Positions 1 through 6,054 of a stretch of 7,577 nt of DNA are shown piece after piece. Source of the stretch: CAYRVX01 sp964642165 (lineage in GTDB: Bacteria > Planctomycetota > Phycisphaerae > SM23-33); NCBI GenBank assembly GCA_964642165.1, contig CAZXOC010000330.1, positions 1-7,577 on the forward strand. The letters run 5' to 3'. The stretch's first letter is position 1. Each line of letters starts with the position of its first letter. The position numbers were made by a program, and so were the translations under genes. The notes beneath the pieces are model-generated. The model was not told the DNA's origin, ran no database searches, and saw only the letters and a program-made list of their open reading frames with translations.

Positions 1-939
1 GTGCTGCACGCCGACGCCCAGCCGATGGCCCGGGACGTGCCCACCTGCCCGACGCCGATGTACTCGCTGGCCGTGACGCCCAAGAGCCGCGGCGACGAAC
101 AGAAGATCTCGGGGGCGCTGAGCAAGCTCGCCGAGGAGGACCCCACCTTCGTCTCGACGCGGGACACCCAGACCAACGAGACGGTCATCAGCGGCATCGG
201 CGACCTCCACCTGCGGATGATGCTCACCAAGATGAAGACCCGCTTCGACCTGGAGGTCGAGACCAAGCCGCCGAAGATCCCCTACCGCGAGACCGTCACC
301 GCCAACGCCGACGGCCACTACCGGCACAAGAAGCAGACCGGCGGGGCCGGGCAGTTCGGCGAGGTGTACCTCCGCGTCGAGCCGATGGAGCGCGACGCGG
401 GGTTCGAGTTCGTCAACGACCTGTTCGGCGAGTCCATCCCCCGGCAGTTCCTTCCCGCCATCGAGAAGGGGGTCCACGACGTGATGGTCGCCGGACCGAT
501 CGCCGGGTACCCCATGCAGGACATCAAGGTCAGCGTCTACGACGGCAAGAGCCACCCGGTGGACTCCAAGGAGGTCGCCTTCCGCACGGCGGGCAAGTAC
601 GCCTTCATCGACGCCGTCGGGAACGCCAAGCCGGTGCTCCTCGAGCCGCTCGTGGACATGGAGATCGCCGTCCCGGCGAACTACATGGGCGACATTGCCA
701 GCGACCTGTCCGGCCGGCGGGGACGCATCCAGGGCCAGGAGATGATGCCCGGCAACATGTGCGTGATGCGGGCCCAGGCCCCCCTGGCGGAGGTCATGCA
801 GTACAACAGCCAACTGCGCAGCGTCACCGGCGGGCAGGGCAGCTACACGATGGAGCTGAGCCACTACGAGCCCGTGCCGGCCAACGTGCAGCAGCAGATC
901 GTCGCCGCCGCCCGGGCGGCCAAGCAGGAAGAGAAGTGA
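1..939 (+). CDS. fusA: Elongation factor G, C-terminal part (domains III-V), EF-G2-like; 5' end outside window
   Basis: EF-G is the ribosomal translocase GTPase that acts in the cytoplasm. Only the last 312 residues are present. The GTG at base 1 lies in an open frame at the window edge and is not the real start; the GTPase domain and domain II are upstream. Domain III spans about residues 20-95, with GIGDLHL at 65-71. Domain IV spans about 97-215, with HKKQTGGAGQFGEV at 109-122 and AGYPMQDIKV at 168-177. Domain V spans about 216-300, with PANYMGDIASDLSGRRGRI at 225-243 and LRSVTGGQGSYTMELSHYE at 282-300. The 'HKKQTGG' version of the domain IV entry and the 'GDL..RRGRI' helix resemble EF-G2/EF-G-like paralogues more than canonical EF-G1, so this may be a second EF-G. 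Codons are strongly G/C-ending, as expected for a resident gene. Stops are in tandem (TGA TAG). Family assignment is near certain; the subtype is inferred. Confidence 0.95.
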   Translation: MLHADAQPMARDVPTCPTPMYSLAVTPKSRGDEQKISGALSKLAEEDPTFVSTRDTQTNETVISGIGDLHLRMMLTKMKTRFDLEVETKPPKIPYRETVTANADGHYRHKKQTGGAGQFGEVYLRVEPMERDAGFEFVNDLFGESIPRQFLPAIEKGVHDVMVAGPIAGYPMQDIKVSVYDGKSHPVDSKEVAFRTAGKYAFIDAVGNAKPVLLEPLVDMEIAVPANYMGDIASDLSGRRGRIQGQEMMPGNMCVMRAQAPLAEVMQYNSQLRSVTGGQGSYTMELSHYEPVPANVQQQIVAAARAAKQEEK

Positions 940-967
940 TAGGGCAGACCGGGCACTTGGCCCACGA

Positions 968-984
968 TCCGCCGCTAAGGCGGA
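968..984 (+). terminator. Weak hairpin in the gap after the EF-G gene
   Basis: A perfect 6-bp stem (TCCGCC/GGCGGA) with a 5-nt loop lies 28 nt after the EF-G stop. No T-run follows it, so it is at best a weak or factor-assisted terminator or an mRNA 3' end structure. The rest of the 81-nt gap (940-1020) shows no convincing promoter; a TACGAT at 996-1001 lacks a -35 partner. Confidence 0.25.
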
Positions 985-1020
985 ACCCGACTGGTTACGA
1001 TCCATGGGACGAGCGGAAAG

Positions 1021-1800
1021 ATGGGATGGGCGGCAACTAAGCTGAGATCGCTCATTGCTCGGTCCGCGCTGAAGGCGTGGATCGACGCGGCGCGCTCTGC
1101 GCAATGGGACTGGAAGTTCTTCGATTCCCGCCTGGAAGGCGAGGAGAACGTTAGCCGTGACAGGGATTGGCAGGAGTTTGCCGACAGACTTGGGGCCAAG
1201 CCCCGCGTGGATACGATGGCGGAGTACAGGGAAGCCTGCAAAGAGGTGAGTCTTCGAGGCGTTTCAGCAACGCTCCCCACCCATGCTACAGTGCTGGAGC
1301 ACTTCGAGGAGACGGGGACGTTCTGGGCGCGCCAGGCGAGCAAGTGCGCGCCAAGCAAGACCGGCGAAGGGTTCAGGCGGTTGGTGCAGCGGCTTCGGTT
1401 CAACGATGGTGCGAGGTACCGCCGATATCTTGAGGAGTTCCTGATCGGGCAAGCGAATGCTCCCGTGTGGGCGACCTTCTCTGAGCATCCGGGAACGCGG
1501 CTCGTAGATGAAGTGAACAGGGATCCGAAGTTCGTGGATAGGGCCCTGGCTCTTGGGTGGGCGTCAGGGCGAAGGATGACGTACACTTCCTACACAGCAG
1601 AGCCCGCTCCGAGGAAGTGCGTCCCAACGGCCATTGACGCCGGGACCCACAGGGCGTTTGCCAGTTGCCCGAAAGGCTCCCCCTATGGAAGGACCTCGGG
1701 CAGTACACCTGCCTACCCCAACGGAGCGCCAGAGCTGGTCCACAAGGCGTTCTCTCCGCAGAAGGGAATGGTAGCCGTCGAGAACCTGAACTCGACGTAG
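1021..1800 (+). CDS. Uncharacterised protein, 259 aa
   Basis: I do not recognise this protein. It appears cytoplasmic, with no signal peptide or membrane segment. Residues 1-180 look helical and charged, with many Trp and Arg residues (for example WIDAARSAQWDWKFF at 20-34 and ARYRRYLEEFL at 131-141). Residues 200-250 change character and are rich in Gly, Pro and Ser, ending in the compact stretch YPNGAPELVHKAFS (232-245), which looks like a conserved block. The ATG is preceded by GCGGAAAG, a poor, very close Shine-Dalgarno match, so the true start may be further downstream. The gene ends 27 nt before the next one. Its codon use (AGG/AGA Arg, many T- or A-ending codons) contrasts with the EF-G and rpmB genes on either side. 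The opposite-strand frame at 975-1586 is open by chance. That this is a real gene is likely; its function is unknown. Confidence 0.6.
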   Translation: MGWAATKLRSLIARSALKAWIDAARSAQWDWKFFDSRLEGEENVSRDRDWQEFADRLGAKPRVDTMAEYREACKEVSLRGVSATLPTHATVLEHFEETGTFWARQASKCAPSKTGEGFRRLVQRLRFNDGARYRRYLEEFLIGQANAPVWATFSEHPGTRLVDEVNRDPKFVDRALALGWASGRRMTYTSYTAEPAPRKCVPTAIDAGTHRAFASCPKGSPYGRTSGSTPAYPNGAPELVHKAFSPQKGMVAVENLNST

Positions 1801-1827
1801 GGGTGAGACGTACGAAGGTCGGTTCGT

Positions 1828-2856
1828 ATGGAGAAACTGCTGCGGCAATTCGAGTCATTGGAGTACGCTGATCTCCTGCGGGTGATAGTGAGCCTCCTGC
1901 GCGGTACGTGCCCCAGCGGTTTTCAGTGTGGCCGCGGCGAGGAACCCTATTCGCTGGCATGCCATGCCTACAAGGAGTCCAGGGACTTCACCTTCCTTGA
2001 TCGTGTCCGGAGGTGTGTTCTGGATCTGTTGAGGATGCCCGGAGAGATCAAGGGCGGGTATGGGCGGTCTCTGCTGTCGCTAACCAAGGTGATCGTTCGC
2101 GATGCGGAGATCTCCGATTCCCTGGAGCAACTCGCCGCTGACGAGGCTTTCGCGACATCATGTGACGATTTTGGGAACCATCTGCTTCCGCAGGCGCTTG
2201 GCGCGCTGGCACATCAGGGCTTCAAGTGCGATCCCGAGTGGTGGAAGCGATGGTTGGCGGACCAAGCAACTGCTCCCGTGGCTGCGAGCGCCGCGGCGGC
2301 CTGCGGTCTCGCGCCGGCGGCAGAAGTAGTCGCCGAGTTCGTAAGGCACTACCACGCCAATGCCGACTCGCTGATTCTGGACGTGCCAGTCGTCAGCTTC
2401 TTTGAGGCCTACTTGGGTGCCGGTTGGGCCTGTCTGGAGGATCGGCTGGCGACCGAGCCGTGGCTGCTGGACCGGATCGAGGGAATTCTCCGCAGTTTCG
2501 GGCACCCGGTCACGCGGCGCAAAGCAGCTCCCCGGTTGAGTCTTGGGGCTGCGTACCGGCGCACCAGCCAAGACATCAGTGTTCGGAGGCTTAGCGGCGA
2601 CTCGGCATACTCTCGAAGCGACATGATCGTTCCTCCGTCGGATATCTCGCGGGCCTCCACGCTGCTTCTGCCCCGTCCTCTCAGCACCACGGCCCCGCCC
2701 AGTGCGCAGTCCGCCGAAGACCAAGCGTTCTCGATCAGGATCGAGGGCGGGGCCGGTACCACTTGGCTGCCGCGTTTCTCTGCGAACAAGAGCCCTCTGG
2801 CAGGCATTGAGCGCGAGGAAGAAGGACACCTACAATGGGAACAGCAGACCAACTGA
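1828..2856 (+). CDS. Uncharacterised helical (HEAT-like?) protein, 342 aa
   Basis: No family is recognised. The start is well supported: GAAGG at 1814-1818 lies 9 nt before the ATG. Residues 1-228 look like a compact alpha-helical domain. They include amphipathic helices such as MEKLLRQFESLEYADLLRVI (1-20), FLDRVRRCVLDLLRM (56-70) and a Trp-rich segment DPEWWKRWLAD (135-145), then PAAEVVAEFVRHYHANADS (163-181). Spacing and composition recall HEAT-type repeats, which is inference only. Residues 229-342 are different: Ser/Pro/Arg-rich, without clear helices, probably disordered. This tail could also mean a frameshift or read-through into non-coding DNA near 2515. The stop lies 22 nt inside the next gene, which suggests translational coupling. 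No signal peptide or membrane segment is seen. The N-terminal part is probably real; the tail is doubtful. Confidence 0.6.
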   Translation: MEKLLRQFESLEYADLLRVIVSLLRGTCPSGFQCGRGEEPYSLACHAYKESRDFTFLDRVRRCVLDLLRMPGEIKGGYGRSLLSLTKVIVRDAEISDSLEQLAADEAFATSCDDFGNHLLPQALGALAHQGFKCDPEWWKRWLADQATAPVAASAAAACGLAPAAEVVAEFVRHYHANADSLILDVPVVSFFEAYLGAGWACLEDRLATEPWLLDRIEGILRSFGHPVTRRKAAPRLSLGAAYRRTSQDISVRRLSGDSAYSRSDMIVPPSDISRASTLLLPRPLSTTAPPSAQSAEDQAFSIRIEGGAGTTWLPRFSANKSPLAGIEREEEGHLQWEQQTN

Positions 2857-3137
2857 GACAGGCGTTCAACTGCTTCAAGAAGCGGCACACGTTCGCCGTC
2901 GACCAACTCGTCAAGTGGAAGGCTAAGTGCAAGAACAGGCGAGAGCCGAAGTACGATGAGCCCGCCATCGTCTGCGAAGTCCTTACAGAGCCGATAGTTG
3001 ACGAGGAGAAGAAGAGCGCTGGTTCGGCGTACTTCCGCGAGCCGCTAGACATTGTCCTAGGGCTCATGGACCCTGACGACGGCAGCTTCGTCCTCTATCA
3101 TTTCGATTCTCGGAGGTTCGAGCCCTACGAGGACTAA
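2835..3137 (+). CDS. Small conserved-looking protein of unknown function, 100 aa
   Basis: The start is strongly supported by AGGAAGAAGG, which ends about 8 nt before the ATG. The gene begins within the last 22 nt of the preceding gene, in another frame. The protein is soluble and looks like a small beta-rich domain with dense, ordered motifs: QLVKWK (24-29), KNRREPKYDEPAIVCEV (33-49), YFREPLDIVLGLMD (66-79) and YHFDSRRFEPY (88-98). These resemble a small bacterial protein family I have seen with 'LVKWK...KNR', 'YFREPLD' and 'FHFDSRRFEPY' blocks and no assigned function. That recollection is not checked. There are two Cys residues N-terminal to position 35, but no metal-binding arrangement. 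Overlap with its neighbour suggests the two products are made, and perhaps act, together. The gene is very likely real; its function is unknown. Confidence 0.75.
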   Translation: MGTADQLRQAFNCFKKRHTFAVDQLVKWKAKCKNRREPKYDEPAIVCEVLTEPIVDEEKKSAGSAYFREPLDIVLGLMDPDDGSFVLYHFDSRRFEPYED

Positions 3138-3149
3138 CAAGCAGGCAGA

Positions 3150-3174
3150 GCTGACTCGGCTGACTTGCTAGGAT
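3150..3174 (+). promoter_or_regulatory. Candidate rpmB promoter: tandem 9-nt repeat plus extended -10
   Basis: Two adjacent 9-nt units, GCTGACTCG (3150-3158) and GCTGACTTG (3159-3167), run directly into TG-C-TAGGAT. This is an extended -10 (TGnTAnnnT) at 3166-3174. No good -35 is present 17 nt upstream, which is compatible with an extended -10 promoter. Initiation near 3181 would give an rpmB leader of about 54 nt. Whether the repeat is an operator or chance is unknown. Confidence 0.4.
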
Positions 3175-3199
3175 GCTCTGCGAGCCTCTTTTTCTACGA

Positions 3200-3212
3200 G
3201 GGCGCATCGCCC
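3200..3212 (+). promoter_or_regulatory. Small hairpin in the rpmB leader
   Basis: GGGCG-CAT-CGCCC forms a 5-bp, 3-nt-loop hairpin just upstream of the AAAGGGA ribosome binding site (3219-3225) of rpmB. It could shape access to the site, but it is short and may be incidental. Confidence 0.25.
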
Positions 3213-3234
3213 GAGAGCAAAGGGAACAACGCAA

Positions 3235-3504
3235 ATGTCTCGGAAATGCCCGTTCACAGGAAAGCGGACCCGCGCCGGGCGGAAGTACGCCCATCGCGGC
3301 AAGGCCAAGCGTCTCGGCGGCGTCGGCATCAAGACGACCGGCAAGACGAAGCGGAAGTTCAAGGTGAACATGCAGCGCGTCCGCGCCGTCGTCGACGGCA
3401 AGGTCTGCCGCATCAACGTCTCCGCCAAGGCCATCCGCAGCGGCCTGATCATCAAGCCCCCCAAGCGCGACTACCACGGCGAAGAGACGCCGAGCGAGGA
3501 GTAG
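3235..3504 (+). CDS. rpmB: 50S ribosomal protein bL28
   Basis: bL28 is a small basic protein of the large ribosomal subunit. The 89 residues show the family pattern: N-terminal MSRKCPFTGKRTRAGRKYAH (1-20), GKAKRLGGVG (22-31), TGKTKRKFKVNMQRVRAVVD (35-54) and the C-terminal core RINVSAKAIRSGLIIKPPKR (59-78). The length is slightly above the roughly 78 residues of E. coli because of an acidic tail ending in EETPSEE. The Lys/Arg-rich composition fits rRNA binding. The ATG follows AAAGGGA with 9-nt spacing. Codons are strongly G/C-ending, unlike the three genes upstream. It probably has its own promoter in the 97-nt gap before it and ends at the hairpins at 3541-3608. The assignment is secure. 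Confidence 0.96.
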   Translation: MSRKCPFTGKRTRAGRKYAHRGKAKRLGGVGIKTTGKTKRKFKVNMQRVRAVVDGKVCRINVSAKAIRSGLIIKPPKRDYHGEETPSEE

Positions 3505-3540
3505 CGGACGCCTCGGGTCCAGACCACCATGCGTCCGGAA

Positions 3541-3564
3541 GCCCACGGGCCGCCGCCCGTGGGC
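3541..3564 (+). terminator. Strong hairpin downstream of rpmB
   Basis: A perfect 9-bp GC-rich stem (GCCCACGGG/CCCGTGGGC) with a CCGCCG loop starts 36 nt after the rpmB stop. No T-run follows, so it acts either as a weak intrinsic terminator or as a 3' stabiliser together with the next hairpin. Confidence 0.55.
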
Positions 3565-3575
3565 ATCGGGGAGAC

Positions 3576-3616
3576 AAGAACAACGCCCACCGGCGGCGAC
3601 CGGTGGGCTCTTCTTG
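3576..3616. terminator. Bidirectional terminator between convergent genes
   Basis: A second perfect 9-bp stem (GCCCACCGG/CCGGTGGGC, 3585-3608) with a CGGCGA loop is followed by TCTTCTT. On the other strand it is preceded by CAAGAA, which reads as TTCTTG there. Pyrimidine-rich tails on both sides let it terminate rpmB from the left and the radical SAM operon from the right; the latter ends at 3630. Confidence 0.65.
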
Positions 3617-3629
3617 CGCCCGGACGCCC

Positions 3630-4526
3630 TCACGCCAAGCGACCGACCCGTCCCGCCGCCGCCGCCGCGCGGCGGATGCGCCCACGCAGGTCCTCCTGGT
3701 AGCGGGCGCGGAACGCCCGGTCGAACAGGACGCGGCGATAGAGGGCCAGCAGGTCCGGCCGGCGGCGCTGAAGGAACGCCCGCACGCTCGGCCAGACCCG
3801 CGGACGCGGGTTCATCGCGTCGGTCCAGATGTGGTCGACGTCCGCCTCGGCCGCCAGGGCGAACAGCTCGTCCAGCACGTCCTGCGAGTCGCTGATGCCC
3901 GGCAGCAGCGGGCCGAACATGACGGCCGTGGCCAGCCCGGCGGCCTTGGCCTGCTTCAGCACGCCCACCCGCGCCGCCACCGACGACGCGTGCGGCTCCC
4001 AGAGGCTCGCCTGGGCCTCGTCCGGCGTGGTGATCGTCACGCCCACGCGCGCGTCGCGCCCACGGAAGACGTCCAGGTCGCGCAGGACGAGCCGGCTCTT
4101 GGTGAGGATGCTGAGGTGGAAGCCGGCCTCCAGCAGCAGCTCGCAGCAGCGGCGCGTCAGCCGGTAGTGTTGCTCGACGCCCTGCCAGCCGTCGCAGGCG
4201 CTGCACGTGAAGACGCTGCCGGGCGACAGGCGGCGGAGCTGGCGGGCCAGCACGTCCGGGGCGTTGACCTTCACGTCCACGAAGCCGCCCCACGGCTCGT
4301 CGTGCGGGTGGAACCGCTGCATGAAGCGCGCGTAGCAGTACACGCAGGCGTGCCCGCAGCCGGTGTAGCAGTTGAAGGAGTAGTCGCCGATCCCCCCGCG
4401 GTTCAGCAGGCTCTTGCAGGCCACCTCGCGCACGACGACCCCCCTGCCCGCCGCCGCCTTCGCCGCCGGGGGCACGGCCGTCCGCGCGAACAGGCTCGGC
4501 TGGTCTCGCTTGGCCATGGGCTGCAT
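3630..4526 (-). CDS. Radical SAM protein, spore-photoproduct-lyase-like (SPL/COG1533-type) family
   Basis: This is a cytoplasmic iron-sulfur enzyme that would cleave S-adenosylmethionine to make a radical; its substrate is unknown. Counting from the ATG at 4526 (298 aa), the cluster motif is C57-x3-C61-x2-C64 in FNCYTGCGHACVYCYARFMQ. Following it are the family's usual blocks: VDVKVNAPDVLARQLRR (83-99), TCSACDGWQGVEQHYRLTR (107-125), SILTKSRLVLRDLDVF (139-154) and VGVTITTPDE (161-170). FGPLLPGISDS (204-214) follows further on. SPL-like proteins outside spore formers are common and mostly uncharacterised, so DNA photoproduct repair should not be assumed. The upstream gene's TGA overlaps a GTG (GTGA, 4532-4535), which may be the true start and would add three residues; ATG 4517 is another option. 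None has a clear Shine-Dalgarno, so coupling to the upstream gene is likely. The frame stays open to 5447, but that part is a shadow of the upstream gene. Confidence 0.9.
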   Translation of the reverse strand: MQPMAKRDQPSLFARTAVPPAAKAAAGRGVVVREVACKSLLNRGGIGDYSFNCYTGCGHACVYCYARFMQRFHPHDEPWGGFVDVKVNAPDVLARQLRRLSPGSVFTCSACDGWQGVEQHYRLTRRCCELLLEAGFHLSILTKSRLVLRDLDVFRGRDARVGVTITTPDEAQASLWEPHASSVAARVGVLKQAKAAGLATAVMFGPLLPGISDSQDVLDELFALAAEADVDHIWTDAMNPRPRVWPSVRAFLQRRRPDLLALYRRVLFDRAFRARYQEDLRGRIRRAAAAAGRVGRLA

Positions 4527-4531
4527 CCGGA

Positions 4532-5629
4532 TCACGCCAGCAGGTGGACGTTGCCGATGCGGACGCGGCGCAGGCCGGCGTCCGCGGCGGCGGCGAGGCA
4601 CGCCTCGGCCTGGCGGCGCGACGTGGTCGGCAGGTCCATCATCTCGAAGCACGGATGGAACGCCAGCAGGGAGTAGGGAATGTCGCGGTCCAGCCCCGCG
4701 AGGAACCGGGCGATCCGGCCGACCTGCCCGGCGTCGACGTAGCCCGGCACGAGCAGCGTCGAGGCGATCAGCGGCGGCGGGTCGGGTCGCCGGGCGATGC
4801 CGCCGGCGAGGTGCTCGAAGTTGGCCAGCGTGCGCCGGTTGGACGCGCCGCACAGCGCCCGGTGGAGCGAATCGTCCCAGGCCTTGAGGTCGAACTTGAT
4901 GCACCCGCCGCTTTCGAGCGACACGTCGGCCATCGCGTCGAGCGCGTCGCGGGACATGCAGCCGTTCGTCTCCCAGCAGATGCGGAGGATGCGTCCGCCG
5001 GCCTGTTCGCGGGCCGTCCTCGCGGCAGCCAGGGCGTGCTCGACCTGGCAGGCCGGATCGCCGCCGAAGAAGCAGATGCATCTTGTCTGCCGGTCGGCCG
5101 CCGCCGCGAGGTCCGCGGCGCTTCGCCTCGGGCCGTCGACGCTGTGCTGCTTGTAGTGCCAGTTCTGGCAGAAGAGGCAGTCGAACGAGCAGGCCTCGTA
5201 GAACACGGCCAGGTTCGTATAGCCGTATTCGGCCCCGCGCGTATCCGTGAACGTCGGGTAGCCGGCCTCGGTGGAGGCCGGACACGCCCAGTCCGCCACG
5301 CAGTTCGTCGGCAGGGGGTCGTGGTACCAGGACACCGCCGCGGCGTCGGCGTCGCCGCCGAGCAGCCGCCCGCGGTCGTTGCGCCGCACGCCGCAGTACC
5401 CGATCTCGCCTTCGCCGATCCGGCAGGCGTTGGCGCACAAACGGCACGTCACGCCGCCCGTCGCCCGCGGCGGCCGGGCCGGCAGGCCGAACTCCCCCCG
5501 CGACCGCTCATGCGCCGCCGCCGCCCGCGCCCGCGCCTCCGGCGTATCGGCCAGGATGCACGCGGCGCACACGCCCAGCGCCTCGCTCACGTCAGACGAC
5601 CGACGCTCGCACATCGCGCATCTGCCCAT
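4532..5629 (-). CDS. Radical SAM protein, PflA/AmrS-like (COG1180-type), with N-terminal Cys clusters
   Basis: This is a 365-residue radical SAM enzyme resembling the pyruvate formate-lyase activase/AmmeMemoRadiSam class; its substrate is unknown. The ATG at 5629 was chosen because GAGGG lies just upstream and the protein then begins with a zinc-ribbon-like cluster, C4-x2-C7-x13-C21-x2-C24. The frame is open further upstream, but that part overlaps the HEPN gene. A second cluster, CRLCANACRIGEGEIGYCG (C62, C65, C69, C79), matches the short Cys motif typical of the AmrS-like N-terminus. WYHDPLPTNCVADWACP (101-117) follows. The SAM cluster motif is C147-x3-C151-x2-C154 (EACSFDCLFCQNWHY), then GGDP (189-192) in the GGEP position, WETNGCMS and IKFDLKAW. 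No AMMECR1 or MEMO partner is in the window, so a specific AmrS role is not claimed. The gene overlaps the next radical SAM gene by GTGA and starts 52 nt after the HEPN gene. Confidence 0.9.
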   Translation of the reverse strand: MGRCAMCERRSSDVSEALGVCAACILADTPEARARAAAAHERSRGEFGLPARPPRATGGVTCRLCANACRIGEGEIGYCGVRRNDRGRLLGGDADAAAVSWYHDPLPTNCVADWACPASTEAGYPTFTDTRGAEYGYTNLAVFYEACSFDCLFCQNWHYKQHSVDGPRRSAADLAAAADRQTRCICFFGGDPACQVEHALAAARTAREQAGGRILRICWETNGCMSRDALDAMADVSLESGGCIKFDLKAWDDSLHRALCGASNRRTLANFEHLAGGIARRPDPPPLIASTLLVPGYVDAGQVGRIARFLAGLDRDIPYSLLAFHPCFEMMDLPTTSRRQAEACLAAAADAGLRRVRIGNVHLLA

Positions 5630-5681
5630 GCTGCCCTCGCCGATGGGCGCGGCCGCCCCGCCTCGGGCCGGGCCGGAGCGA

Positions 5682-6054
5682 TCATGGCGTCGGGGAACCC
5701 GACGGGCCATCCAGGTACTCGCGCGCGTCAGCAACGAAGGCTGCAGCGGCAGCCACGGCCGATCTCGCTCGTCGGGAAGATACGACGATCATCTCGCGGT
5801 AGTCGGCACGCTGGCGCAGATCGAACAGCTCATGGAGTGCCCTCGAATGCTCGCGGCGGAAGGGCCCGGCCTTAACGAACTCCCGGTCGAACAGCGACAG
5901 CGCCCCTGAGTGCCGCGAAGTGCCCANNNNNNNNNNNNNNNNNNNNNNNNNNNNNNNNNNNNNNNNNNNNNNNNNNNNNNNNNNNNNNNNNNNNNNNNNN
6001 NNNNNNNNNNNNNNNNNNNNNNNNNNCCAGGGCGCGCGTCTCGTCGTCGCTCAC
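5682..6054 (-). CDS. HEPN-domain protein (UPF0332-like), probable toxin; interrupted by assembly gap
   Basis: Both ends are readable, but the middle is lost in 100 N. The start is GTG 6054-6052, overlapping the MNT stop as GTGA, and reads VSDDETRAL before the gap. After the gap the same strand reads about 80 residues to TGA at 5684-5682. They include HSGALSLFDREFVKAGPFRR and LHELFDLRQRADYREM, which match the C-terminal half of HEPN/UPF0332 proteins (HSG..S.F...FVK.G, then F.LRQ.ADY). Known bases total 273, exactly 91 codons, so the frame is intact if the real gap is a multiple of three. With a gap near 100 nt the protein would be about 124 aa, normal for the family. HEPN proteins paired with MNT enzymes are typically RNase toxins neutralised by the MNT partner. 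The R-x4-6-H catalytic motif cannot be checked because the relevant helices lie at least partly in the gap. Confidence 0.8.
5927..6026. other. Assembly gap (100 N)
   Basis: There are exactly 100 N, the conventional filler for a scaffold gap of unknown size. It lies inside the HEPN gene. Contig order is supported biologically, because the left and right pieces are the two ends of one recognisable gene in the right orientation. Confidence 0.97.

Noticed and set aside
975..1586. Minus-strand open frame of 203 codons
   Set aside because: It is opposite the 259-aa gene. Ser/Arg/Leu-rich without motifs, and the plus-strand frame fits the packed co-directional block better.
2158..2906. Minus-strand open frames of 223 and 165 codons
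   Set aside because: They are antisense to the 342-aa gene, have shadow-like Arg/Gly composition and no supporting ribosome binding site or motif.
3064..4293. Minus-strand open frame of 409 codons
   Set aside because: It crosses the terminators, overlaps the SPL-like gene in another frame and is antisense to rpmB; no recognisable motif.
3165..4676. Plus-strand open frame of 503 codons
   Set aside because: It runs through rpmB in another frame, through both hairpins and antisense to the SPL-like gene. Its composition is low-complexity Arg/Ala/Gln.
4527..5447. N-terminal extension of the SPL-like protein up to 605 aa
   Set aside because: The extension is an out-of-frame shadow of the upstream radical SAM gene. 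The family begins near the residues encoded just after 4535.
5630..5734. Earlier start (5734) for the AmrS-like gene
   Set aside because: It would overlap the HEPN C-terminus and adds Arg-rich sequence without family features; ATG 5629 has a GAGGG site and opens the Cys cluster.
4544..5875. Plus-strand open frame of 443 codons
   Set aside because: It lies opposite the AmrS-like radical SAM gene. It is Arg/Ala/Gly/Val-rich without motifs, as expected for an antisense shadow in GC-rich DNA.
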